From: Hemicentrotus pulcherrimus
Lineage: Eukaryota > Echinodermata > Echinoidea > Camarodonta > Strongylocentrotidae
NCBI GenBank assembly: GCA_003118195.1
Contig: BEXV01000027.1
Span: forward strand, 53,506 to 68,120
Reading direction: 5' to 3'
Length of the DNA: 14,615 nt
The first letter of the stretch is position 1; each line of letters opens with the position of its first letter. A model generated the notes under the pieces. It searched no databases and was not told the DNA's origin. It saw only the letters and a list, made by a program, of their open reading frames with translations. Made by a program: the position numbers and the translations under genes. Below are positions 1-7,978 of this stretch, piece by piece.

Positions 1-482
1 AAAAAAAAAAAAAATCCAACTTGTTATTGGAAAGGATCTTGCCCTGTGTGATTTAGGATGGGGGTTTTGATATATAAATGTTTAACACTGTGCATTTCAT
101 CTCTATGTACGAAGGTTTCCTTACAGGAGAAGGGTAAAATCACTAGTGATTGAAAAAAAAAAATTCTCTATTGTGCAGTGGTTCAACGAAAATACAATAT
201 ACACAACACCTACAGTAAGAACAAAGCATGTTCATGTATGTCACATAGGTGTTTGATGCAGAGTTTCAAATTTTGTACCCATAATCATGGTTGCAATATA
301 TGTGGCATATAGATTTTAATTGCCATTTTAAGTAATTTCAAGCAAATTCCTCACTCTCTTAGACTTTGCTCAAGAATATATAAAATTGCAAACCCTCCAA
401 ATGGTTAAGTTTGATCACATGAACTTGTCCAAATGAGAATTTTTGTGATGTTCTGTGTTTTGTTGTTGTTGTTCATTTGCAG
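1..482. other. Upstream intron or 5' flank of DNAJC4-like gene
   Basis: The stretch opens with a 14-base poly(A) and then a truncated dispersed repeat (14-67). The rest is AT-rich unique-looking sequence ending in the acceptor of the first visible exon. No coding exon or promoter element could be recognised. A perfect 14-bp palindrome around ACTAGT lies at 138-151. Confidence 0.6.
14..67 (+). repeat. Dispersed repeat, short copy
   Basis: This segment matches 2186-2260. Both contain ATCCAACTTGTTA, ATCTTGCCCTGTGTGATTTA and GATGGGGGTTT in the same order. This copy lacks about 21 bases present in the other. It lies directly after poly(A) at the window edge. Confidence 0.7.
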
Positions 483-585
483 GCTGTGGAGTCAGGCACA
501 ACCAAACTATTATGAGACTTTGGGTGTGCAGAAAGATGCAACAAATTTAGAATTAAAAGCAGCATACTTCAAATTATCAAAAGTT
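483..585 (+). CDS. DNAJC4: DNAJC4-like exon: first half of J domain
   Basis: The acceptor is a T/G-rich tract ending in TTTGCAG at 476-482, and the donor is GTAAGT at 586. The exon starts with one base that completes a codon from the missing upstream exon, and it ends in phase 0. It encodes LWSQAQPNYYETLGV, then helix II of the J domain (LELKAAYFKLSKV). The codons before NYY do not look like a complete N-terminus, so the start codon lies in an earlier exon. Confidence 0.88.
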
Positions 586-3500
586 GTAAGTATGCCTATT
601 AAAATATGAAGGTTTCAGTTGTTAAATCTCTCTCTCTCTCTCTCTCTTTCAAAATTTGAATTGCAGTATTGCAGGGCTAAAATATTTGCTTCCTTAAATG
701 ATATGAAGATGTAAAAGTGCAAAATAAATTTTATCAGAATGTTAGGGCTGGGAAGTGTTATATTTCAAATTAAATTAGCAGCAGGGCTATCAGTATTAGC
801 AAACATGTGTTCATACTAAAAGTGTTGTTTATGATCATAATACTTTAGTTTCTACAGTCAGCCATTGTGGAAGATAATAAGCTTACAATAAAGCTGCAAT
901 AACATTTCAGCTGTGCTTTACAAGACTCTGGCCATTTCATGAAAATTTTATGGCACCTATATGTATAACAGTAAATGTTTCACTGTCACTTTCACACTTA
1001 AGCTAATGTTTTGCAGATTTTTATGCTGATTCATACCAATTTTTTGTGATGCTTTTTGAACTTTTACAAAAAGGATACAGGACACATAATCCAAGTTAAA
1101 CTTGTGGTTAATTTCTATTGAAATTTTTCCCTTCAATCTTTGACCATATGTACACTTGAAGCTAATGCTAACATACAACCCAAATTGTAGCCCTACCTAA
1201 TCAGATTGCTGATTAAATCAAACTAGAGCAAATGTTGGATCACTAATCAAAGAAGTAGGTTAAAGAATGTTGTTCATATTTTAATTTATTCCCTCTACCT
1301 AATACCCATGCAGCTCCATCCCGATGCCAACCCCCAGAACCCAGACCAACATGACCTTTTTGTGCAGCTGAATGAGGCGTATGGAATCTTGAGTAAATCT
1401 ACCACCAGGAGAGATTATGATCTAAGTCTTACCCGACCACACATCAAGGAGATCAGAGTACATAACATGGATCATGTCTCACCAGACAACCCATTTGGTG
1501 GACATACAGAATCAGATTGGTATGACATTCACTTTATCAGGGTTCGAAAGTAGCAGTATTTTTTCTTAACTCTTAACCTGCCATAATGAATACAGCATAA
1601 TGCCAAAAGGCTAATCCCCATTGTGCCAAGCCTAAAATCACCCTGTACCAATAGGGCGTGCGAAACACTAGGCACACCTGCAACGGGCATGAACAATAAC
1701 TGCTACTATGAATGCGAGCATGCATGCACGAAGCAGATAAGCAGTAGCTAGTTCGCATGAATGAAGCAACAAATCGATAGCATGCTCGCGTGTACAAAGC
1801 ACTTAAATGGTAGCGTGCAAGCAGCCTTATGGCAGGATATGAGTTAATAAATTGAAGGGTTATCATGTTAACAACATGATGGCATTGACTTTCAGATAAT
1901 TCAAACTAAGATTTCAATAGCATTGTGCATGTGCAAACATTACAAGGGCTTTCATATAATCCAAACCTGATTTCTAGGAGAACTATGATTATTATATTTA
2001 TTTATTTTTTGGGATATGCTGTATTCTGTAGATTACTAGATTCTGACATGATGAAAAGGCGATAGTGCTCTACATCATTGTCCTAGGCTCCTACACATCA
2101 TGTCCTAGGGTTTGGATCAAGGCTCTCGCTTTAGTTTATGTCACAACCTATAGAACAACCAACAGTAAGCACTTTCCCCTATAATATCCAACTTGTTAAT
2201 GGACAAAATCTTGCCCTGTGTGATTTAAATGACCACTCTCATGGGGTGCGATGGGGGTTTCTCCCTGACTGGCATAAGTTCCTAAGTCATCTTTACATTT
2301 ATATGTATATTTCAGTTGCCATCTTGATGGCCTCCTAACTCTAGTCGAATTGACTTTTTTCTTTATTTAAAACTTTAACTGCAAACCATTTTTGAATCCT
2401 TCATTGATAATCTTTGACCAGGTTTCCAAGAACTCACATCTTCAGGGAAGGAAGTGAAGAGAAGGTGAATGAGAACTACTATGGAATCAATGGATTCAAG
2501 AGAGTTAAAAATACCTATGTGGTGTATGGATGTGTTGCATTCATCTTTACCGGTGCTGTCTTTCATTTCTTTGTCTTCAAGTAAGTTCAGTACATTTTAA
2601 GTTGTTTGTTATATAGGATAACAGTTTCATGGAACCGTTTCTCTTTAGTGCTGTTTCTTATCTGCTGATAAGGGCAGACCTAGAATGATGAAATATGTAC
2701 ATGTATAATAATAATAATAATAGCTCACATTTATAATGCGACTAATACTTTGTTTCTAGGCGCAGCACATATTAATAAATAACTTAATAAATATACAATA
2801 AAATTGATCCCACCTGAGTGATTACCGGGGTAAGTCAATGGGGCTCTGCCAATCAAATATGATGGAGATTGAACATAACCCACATGACTTAATTTGAAGT
2901 GACATCACATAGAAGGATTAAAGTATAGATGTATGTATGTTTTTTGTTGAGATCTGTCCTAAGAAAATTGTGTGCTTAGCAATCATGAGACAATGAGAAC
3001 ATTGTTGAGGGAGGCTCATGAGCATAAACCATTGAAATCTGATCTACAACAAGGATCCTCAAAGCCTTTTCCACATAAAACATGAGGATGAGCAAATTGG
3101 GAATCATTTATCATTATAGTTAATAATTAATATTGGTAGGGTCTGACTGGTGCTTATTACAATTCATTCAGCTGTTCCCAACAAGTTTGTTGTGTTTGTC
3201 TCCATTTTGCATACATCCATGGTTTTAATGTGAACCAATCACACAAACAAATATATTTCTTACTTAGCTACTCAAATGATGTTTCTGGTCACACACTTGT
3301 AGCATTATTGGTCCTGTGTGAATGGGTTGAACCCTACATCCTGATATGATTAACTTTATGGTTTGTCAGTTGTGATGGTTATGTATTTCTTTACAGCCCA
3401 CTACACACTGTGTACTGGAACCTTGAATGACAGTAGATAATGTTTAGTGATTCTTAAAAAAAATGTTTTTAGAGCAAAATGCTAATGATATGTTGACCTT

Positions 3501-5825
3501 TCCCTTGTTCTACAGGAGGGTAAATCTATGGTGTTTTGTCTCTTGCATTGCTAACATCAGACGTTTTAGTATAAAAATAATACTATCAAGTTGACTTGCT
3601 CATTAAAGCTTGGATGAGAAAAAATAATGAGGAAAATGAAATATAAATTCTTCATAATTTTCCTGTGCATTTCTGTTTAACAAAATGGGACAGTGAATGA
3701 CTATAAATCTTGGACTTGCACTTTGTAAACTTGTATGATTAAGGAAAAATAAAAGCTAAAAATCTTTTATGCCCAAGTTTTTTTAAATGTTTTCAATGAA
3801 TTCTGGCTCTTGTTTAATTAAAGTGTTTTGAATCATTTTGGATACCCCGGTACTAGCCTTTCAAGTCACATTTGCTAGGAAAATGAGATGCAGATTGCAA
3901 GTTGAGATTAGGACAATCGCATTTATTACCTCTCATGCTGTTTGGGGATATTTATTATCAACAGTGTGTCCCAAACTCAATCCCCAGCTGATAATAATGT
4001 ATGTCCCCTAAGCCCAGTAGTTGATGGATAAATCACTGTCCAACAGATGGCAGTTTGTTTATTTTATGTCTGTCCTGCGTCATAGATTCTCAGTGAGTCA
4101 TTGGGCTAAGGTAGCATGTCTTATAGCCTCTGCCTAGTTTCTGTTCCTACTGTTTAGAGCTTGTTTTTGTATGGTTTTACCGAGGCTACAGCATGATTCA
4201 AAGTAAATGTACAACGCCTTCCCATTCCATCACCAATAATTCTGCTATTGTTAAGTGGAAATTTAATCTTGTCAGTATATATATATTTGTTGTTGGTGTG
4301 ATTCAGAACAAACACATAGTGAGTAAGTGAGCAAAATCTGTGAAATGAGAGAAATTCTTACATCAAGTATATCAGTCATTCATATATTAATTTAGATTGA
4401 TTTCTGCCACGAATATTTAGGCTTTGATTGTTATTCTATTGGTTATTTTTCTTTCCAGACATAGCAGTGAATATGCAACACAGAGACTAGATGCAAAGGA
4501 TAGAAAGATTGCAGAACTGTACAACCAAGCCAAAGAGAGAGCAAGGTAACAGCAGAATACTAATGTTTTCTGATGGTGATGATGATGACAGTGGTAGTTG
4601 TGATGATGATGGTGGTAGTTGTGGTGATAATGATGATGGTAGTTATGGTGATAATGATGATGGTAGTTATGGTGATAATGATGATGATGATAGTTATGGT
4701 GATAATGATGATGGTAGTTATGGTGATAATGATGATGGTAGTTTTGGTAATAATGATGATGATAATGGTAGTTATGACAATGATGGTGGTGATAATGGTG
4801 ATGGTACTTAGGCCTTTAAAAAAGTGATGTTGTATTTTTTTAAAAACCATTTTTTAAGAGAGTAAAACATATTGAAGCCATAAAAAAACCCTGAGAAATA
4901 TCAGCCCTAAGAGGGAGAAAAAAAAGGTATTTTAAAGTTTAAAAAAAAAAAAGGATCTCCGTCCGACCGACCCATGTTTGGGCACCTGAAGTACAATACA
5001 GCATCATTTTTTTATGGTGATAATTATGATGAAGGTAGTCGTGATGATGAAGATGATGGTAGTTATGGTGATGATGATGATGATGGTATTTATGGTGATA
5101 TTGACTATGATAATGATGATGATAGTAGTTATGGTGATAAAGACGATGATGATCGTTGTTATGGTGATAATGATGATGATGATCGTAGTGGTGGTGATAA
5201 TGGTGATGGTAGTTATGGTGATGATGATGGTATTTATGGTGATATTGACAATGATGGTAGTCATGATGATGAAGAAGGTGTCGGTGGTTGTGGTGATGAT
5301 GATGAAGATGATGGTAGTTATGGTGATGATGATGGTATTTATGGTGATATTGACAATGATAATGATGATGATAATGATGATGATAGTAGTTATGGTGATA
5401 AAGACGATGATGATCGTAGTTATGGTGATAATGATGATGATAATGATGATGATAGTAGTTAGTGTGATAATGATGATGATAATGATGATAATGATGATGA
5501 TGATCGTAGTTATGGTGATAATGATGATGATAAAGATGATGATAGTAGTTATGGTGATAATGATGATGATGATCGTAGTTATGGTGATAATGATGATGAT
5601 AGTAGTTATGGTGATAATGATGATGGTAGTAGTTATGGTGATAAAGACTATGATGATCATAGTTATGGTGATAATGATGATGTATCCGTTTGTTTGATTG
5701 TTACGTTGTTATTCATGTGTTTCCTTTGCAGGAAGAACGGACCCAAGAAACAGATGGAGTTACTGAGAGAGAGGCACAATGCAAAACAACTAAAGCTTGC
5801 CAAACAACTTGAAGGAGAAACATGA
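483..5825 (+). CDS. DNAJC4: DNAJC4-like membrane-anchored J-domain protein (5 exons, 5' incomplete)
   Basis: Joining 483-585, 1314-1519, 2422-2580, 4459-4545 and 5732-5825 gives one open frame of 215 residues ending in TGA. Residues 9-73 form a J domain: YYETLGV, then HPD at 36-38 (the motif that stimulates Hsp70 ATPase activity), then FVQLNEAYGILS and RRDYDLSL. A linker follows, then one hydrophobic helix at about 135-155 and a charged tail containing DAKDRKIAELYNQAKERAR. From memory of the family, human DNAJC4 has the same order: an N-terminal J domain with a SKELHPD-type motif, one membrane helix, and a DEKDRIITAFYNEARARAR-like stretch after it. It is about 241 residues long, so only a short N-terminus is missing here. 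The likely role is an Hsp70 co-chaperone tethered to a membrane; the specific client and membrane are not evident. Splice phases agree at all four junctions. No start codon or promoter was recognised. Residue numbers count from the first complete codon at 484. Confidence 0.9.
586..1313 (+). other. Intron 1 of the visible DNAJC4-like gene
   Basis: This is an AT-rich intron from GTAAGT to CCATGCAG. It contains a (CT)n microsatellite at 626-648. No other structure was seen. Short open frames on both strands look like chance. Confidence 0.8.
626..648 (+). repeat. (CT)n microsatellite
   Basis: About ten uninterrupted CT dinucleotides end in TTTC. The tract lies in intron 1, 40 bases after the donor. 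Confidence 0.9.
1314..1519 (+). CDS. DNAJC4: DNAJC4-like exon: HPD loop and end of J domain
   Basis: The acceptor is CCATGCAG, ending at 1313. The exon opens with LHPDANP, so the HPD tripeptide lies directly after the splice junction. It continues through FVQLNEAYGILS and RRDYDLSL and then a polar linker. It ends after the first two bases of a Trp codon, with donor GTATGA at 1520. That donor has the useful A at +3 and G at +5 but is otherwise off consensus. It is the only GT in a phase compatible with the next exon between the J domain and the in-frame stop at 1551. Reading past it gives ten more residues (YDIHFIRVRK) and then TAG at 1551-1553. Confidence 0.87.
1687..1931 (+). promoter_or_regulatory. 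Cluster of GCATG (RBFOX-core) intronic elements
   Basis: GCATG occurs at 1687, 1718, 1722, 1755, 1780 and 1927. The copies at 1722 and 1927 are preceded by T, giving the full TGCATG hexamer. At this base composition I estimate well under one GCATG in 245 bases. The cluster starts 168 bases downstream of the off-consensus exon 2 donor. RBFOX-family splicing factors bind (T)GCATG and usually promote use of an upstream exon when bound downstream. A role in choosing between splicing and read-through of exon 2 is inference. Part of the enrichment could instead reflect a self-complementary repeat. Confidence 0.4.
1714..1789. repeat. Inverted repeat (hairpin) in intron 2
   Basis: GCGAGCATGC at 1714-1723 is the perfect reverse complement of GCATGCTCGC at 1780-1789. 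An inner pair, GCTACT and AGTAGC, lies nearby but is not symmetrically nested. The region is more GC-rich and CpG-rich than its surroundings. Confidence 0.55.
2068..2110 (+). repeat. Two-copy CCTAGG motif
   Basis: CTACATCATTGTCCTAGG is followed at once by a variant, CTACACATCATGTCCTAGGG. The same TCCTAGG core recurs in the inverted array at 7884-7978. This suggests a common minisatellite or element family. Confidence 0.5.
2186..2260 (+). repeat. Dispersed repeat, longer copy in intron 2
   Basis: This is the second copy of the segment at 14-67, with an extra block after the GTGTGATTTA motif (ATGACCACTCTCATGGGGTG). It shows that a family of interspersed repeats exists in this genome. The full element may extend further, since the homology at the left edge is cut by the start of the window. 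Confidence 0.7.
2422..2580 (+). CDS. DNAJC4: DNAJC4-like exon: linker and transmembrane helix
   Basis: The acceptor TTTGACCAG ends at 2421, and the donor GTAAGT starts at 2581. The first G completes the Trp codon begun in the previous exon. The exon encodes a charged linker (FREGSEEKVNENYYG) and then a roughly 21-residue hydrophobic segment from YVVYG to FFVF, preceded by basic residues (FKRVKN). This matches the single-pass membrane helix of DNAJC4 proteins. Two other AG dinucleotides just inside the exon would keep frame and shorten the linker, so its exact left edge is slightly uncertain. Confidence 0.87.
2581..4458 (+). other. Intron 3 of DNAJC4-like gene
   Basis: This 1.9-kb intron runs from GTAAGT to TTTCCAG. 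It contains an (ATA)n-linked SINE-like piece near its start (2703-2940) and a short (TA)n tract at about 4278-4287. The rest is AT-rich sequence in which I recognise nothing. Confidence 0.8.
2703..2940 (-). mobile_element. SINE-like remnant with (TTA)n tail
   Basis: Read on the minus strand, the segment ends with a GCGCCTAG stretch, then GCATTATAAATGTGAGC, then (TAT)n. That arrangement (GCGC-containing body, TATAAATG-type end, trinucleotide tail) resembles tails of SINEs I associate with marine invertebrates. The left end at about 2703-2722 is clear as a microsatellite. The right limit is a guess. No tRNA-like A and B boxes were identified, so the class is uncertain. Confidence 0.35.
4459..4545 (+). 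CDS. DNAJC4: DNAJC4-like exon: post-membrane charged helix
   Basis: The acceptor is a pyrimidine tract, TTTTTCTTTCCAG, ending at 4458. The donor is AG|GTAACA at 4546. The exon encodes HSSEYATQRLDAKDRKIAEL and then YNQAKERAR. This is the best conserved part after the membrane helix in this family. Continuing in frame past the donor gives TAA at once, so the acidic-repeat frames that follow are not part of the protein. Confidence 0.9.
4571..4807 (+). repeat. GAT-type minisatellite, block 1
   Basis: Tandem units of about 24 bases are built from GGTGATAATGATGATGG and TAGTTAT, with triplet insertions or deletions. They are strongly strand-asymmetric (plus-strand triplets GAT, GGT, AGT and AAT). 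Confidence 0.92.
4808..5012. other. Non-repeat interruption between minisatellite blocks
   Basis: About 200 bases of unrelated A/T-rich sequence carry several poly(A) and poly(T) runs (for example a 12-A run at 4940-4951) and a short CCGTCCGACCGACCC stretch after it. It splits the GAT array. It may be an old insertion or the original intron sequence. No clear target-site duplication was seen. Confidence 0.5.
5013..5682 (+). repeat. GAT-type minisatellite, block 2, with higher-order duplication
   Basis: The same triplet vocabulary is used, with mixed units of 24-27 bases. Rarer markers (GGTATTTATGG, GATATTGAC, AAAGACGATGATGATCG) recur in the same order at about 5041-5180 and 5294-5440. This indicates a larger internal duplication. 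A partial third copy is near 5211-5255. Confidence 0.9.
5732..5825 (+). CDS. DNAJC4: DNAJC4-like last coding exon
   Basis: The acceptor TTTCCTTTGCAG ends at 5731. The exon encodes a basic, probably helical tail (KNGPKKQMELLRERHNAKQL and then KLAKQLEGET) and ends with TGA at 5823-5825. The tail is rich in Lys, Arg, Glu and Gln, as expected for a short coiled or extended region after a membrane anchor. A canonical poly(A) signal follows 42 bases later, which supports this as the terminal exon. Confidence 0.9.
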
Positions 5826-5866
5826 GATGCATTTTACTTTTAGAGCATGTCATTTGACGAGTTTGG

Positions 5867-5872
5867 AATAAA
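5867..5872 (+). terminator. Poly(A) signal of DNAJC4-like gene
   Basis: AATAAA lies 42 bases after the stop codon and is followed by a GGTTTTTTTTT tract (G/T-rich downstream element). This implies a very short 3' UTR. It is the first canonical signal after the stop. Confidence 0.7.
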
Positions 5873-5964
5873 GGTTTTTTTTTAACTCTATTGGTCATAT
5901 TTTTACTGTTTTACTTAATGACAGGTATTAGAGTTTTCCCCTATGTTTTCGCTGTACTGTCCTA

Positions 5965-5970
5965 AATAAA
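5965..5970 (+). terminator. Alternative distal poly(A) signal
   Basis: A second AATAAA lies 140 bases after the DNAJC4-like stop codon. It could serve as a distal signal, but in AT-rich DNA this hexamer also occurs by chance. Confidence 0.35.
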
Positions 5971-7136
5971 ATTTCGACATTTTTGAATTATGATTAAAAA
6001 TTAAAAATTATTATTCTATTAGCCATGGTGCTTTTAATCACATTTGGGTCAGGATATTTTAGAATCATGTATCATAATTACTTTCTGGCACTTAATAATG
6101 ATTCTTTTAAATGAAAAGTTTCCTTTAAAATACAAATACAAGAGTTCTAATATCAAAAGTTCTTAAATTATAATTAATTATTTTGAGATCGAGTGTAGTC
6201 ATGGAAAGTGATAAATATATATTTTTGTAATGTAACCCAAGAGTGGTTTTTATAGTAGTGGCAATGTGGCATACCAATCAATTGTGCTGTTTGTAGCTTT
6301 AAACATGACATTCATGAATATCTTAACCATTTTCACTGCTGAGAAAATAATAAAAGATGGTCAACCTTATGTGCAATGTAGGGAATATAAGATAAGGATA
6401 TGGGAAGTAGCGGATGACAATAAGCTTAAAGTACCAGAAGGAAGTAGTTTATATAATTGTTTACTTAAAGCTTACTGTTTTGTTGTATGATGAATCTTTT
6501 TTTGAGAAGTAATTGTTGGCAACAAAGAAAGAGCTTCAAAAGGCCACTTTTACATTGATTTAAAAAAAAAACGATGGATAACTGTTTTGTTTATTTACTT
6601 CACTAACTGATTAACCTAACTCCAACACTGGACCCCATATTAAACCTAACCCTATATGCAATTACAACTCCAAAGCAAATGTTACCACCACAATTATACA
6701 TCCTGAACAAAAACACATAGGATATGTGCAACGTTACTGCTTCAAGAATAGTGGGGTGATAAATAGTAATAATAGGAAAAATAAGTTATTTTGGAAGCTC
6801 TTACTTCAAATTTTGGTGAAGCACAAATGAATCCCTTTGTAATATTGTGCTAAACATCATTATGTAATTGTGTACCATACATGTATATAAGAGTATTAAA
6901 AATTCATCAAAATAAAACACTTGCTAATTTTTCCATCATTATGATTTGTATTAACATCAAGCATATGTTTAATTCTTTCCTATTAATTTTATATGCTGTC
7001 TTTTTGTAAAGCTTTTTCATTCATTTGTCATTTTAACAAATGTTGTTGTAGAAAGTTACTGTTCAACCTAACCTAACCCAAACCAATACATCAGTATAAC
7101 CAGTAGGAACAAAACTAGTTTAAAGATAAGCCCCTC

Positions 7137-7540
7137 AAAAAAAAAGTTCTGCAATTCCAAGTTTCAGTATTGATATCTCTCTTGTTACTAATTATCTTAC
7201 TTGATGTTGGTATCATTGAAAAGCTTACATATTTCCCTTTACAGTGATGCCTCATTTGTAATGATTATGTATTCATGGAATGTGCAGTACATGACCTGAA
7301 TATGGGGCCAAGTCAAAATGTTGCAGAATAATGTACTTTGTAATTGTCAACATTAACTGCCATCATCATCCCATCCTCCAACTCAATTTTGCAACATTTT
7401 GACTTGGCCCCATATTCAGGTCATGTACTGCACAATCCATGATTACATAATCAATACAAATGAAGAATCTTTGTAAAGGGTAATAAAATGGCTTTTCAAT
7501 GATACCACTATCCAAATTCGAATTGCAGAACTTTTTTTAG
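7137..7540. mobile_element. Foldback / MITE-like inverted-repeat element
   Basis: Arm 1 (about 7137-7325) and arm 2 (about 7390-7540) are inverted copies. The inner 45 bases are perfect reverse complements (7281-7325 and 7390-7434). Outward, matching blocks continue with indels: TTTACA, GGTATCATTGAAAAGC, and the outer AAAAAAAGTTCTGCAATTC. Arm 1 carries roughly 40 extra bases near its outer end. The 64-base spacer encodes nothing. The structure fits a foldback transposable element or a MITE with long terminal inverted repeats. No convincing target-site duplication was found and no transposase is present. Confidence 0.75.
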
Positions 7541-7883
7541 GAAGTAAACCCAATTCCCAACATCGATTAATACAATGATAACAAAAATGATGTCACGATA
7601 CTAGACATTGCAGTAGTAACAAACAATTTATTAAAACTCTTGGCAAAATTAATTCACACTTCTACTCTGTCGCATATGGTTAATGGACAAATGCAAATAC
7701 TTTGTTATATGTACATTATAAACAGTAAAAATGTATTCTAATGCTTATAGTAATTCAGAAGGGTTAGGACGACTTAGATCACAATACAATGCTTTAATGC
7801 CAGAGCATAGTAGTGAGCTAAATAATTTAAAGATGAACACAGGCACTAGCTTTAAAAAATAAAATTACTAGGGTTTTAGGAAA
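7541..7883. other. Non-coding spacer
   Basis: AT-rich sequence with the minus-strand AATAAA at 7627-7632. Nothing else was recognised. Confidence 0.5.
7627..7632 (-). terminator. Candidate distal poly(A) signal, minus strand
   Basis: TTTATT on the plus strand is AATAAA on the minus strand. On the minus strand it is followed by T/G-containing sequence (TTGTTTGTTACT). It is the last canonical hexamer before the foldback element and could end the SMOC-like transcript. Confidence 0.3.
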
Positions 7884-7978
7884 CCTACCCCTTGGACAAC
7901 TACCTCCTAGGACAACCCTGGGTGGTAGTTACCATAGGTGGGCGATGTCCTAGGGGATGGTTATCAAGGGGGTAGGTG
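7884..7978. repeat. Inverted CCTAGG-rich repeat
   Basis: CCTACCCCTTGGACAACTAC and then CTCCTAGGACAACC on the left are mirrored on the right. The minus strand there reads CCTACCCCCTTGATAACCAT and then CCCCTAGGACATCGCC. The stretch is far more GC-rich than its flanks. It looks like two diverged, head-to-head copies of a short CCTAGGACA-containing unit. Confidence 0.55.

Larger units (their letters stand above)
1520..2421 (+). other. Intron 2 of DNAJC4-like gene
   Basis: The donor is GTATGA and the acceptor TTTGACCAG. The first 400 bases contain six GCATG pentamers and a GC-richer, hairpin-capable stretch. Further on are two CCTAGG-containing tandem motifs (2068-2110) and a dispersed repeat (2186-2260). 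Confidence 0.8.
4546..5731 (+). other. Intron 4 of DNAJC4-like gene, mostly minisatellite
   Basis: This 1.2-kb intron lies between the last two coding exons. About 75% of it is a GAT/GGT/AGT minisatellite in two blocks. Both strands stay open for long stretches because the repeat contains few stop triplets. The apparent acidic (plus strand) and Ile/Thr (minus strand) proteins are artefacts. Confidence 0.85.
5826..7136. other. Intergenic region after DNAJC4-like gene
   Basis: This is AT-rich sequence with two poly(A) signals near its left end. A 74-codon plus-strand frame at 6266-6490 has no recognisable domain. CCTAACC-type motifs at about 6613-6655 and 7064-7081 are too short to be telomeric repeats. 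I see no gene. Confidence 0.6.

Noticed and set aside
138..151. Palindrome AATCACTAGTGATT, similar to a common TA-cloning vector junction
   Set aside because: Flanking bases do not continue into vector sequence on either side, so it is probably genomic coincidence.
1573..1866. 97-codon minus-strand frame rich in Tyr, Ala and Cys
   Set aside because: It lies inside intron 2 on the opposite strand, over the GCATG hairpin region, with no recognisable domain.
3960..4080. GATGGATAAATCACTGTCCAA segment that recalls repeat families of marine invertebrates
   Set aside because: There is no second copy in the window and the resemblance is too vague to call.
4491..5697. Long acidic (Asp/Gly/Ser/Tyr) and Met/Val-rich open frames on plus, and Ile/Thr-rich frames on minus
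   Set aside because: They are by-products of the GAT-type minisatellite, which is open in several frames on both strands. The frame of the real exon at 4459-4545 stops immediately after its donor.
6266..6490. 74-codon plus-strand open frame with a hydrophobic start
   Set aside because: No domain or motif was recognised and there is no supporting splice or poly(A) context. The length is expected by chance in AT-rich DNA.
6613..7082. CCTAACC-type words suggesting interstitial telomeric repeats
   Set aside because: Only two or three imperfect units occur at each place, too few for a telomeric array.
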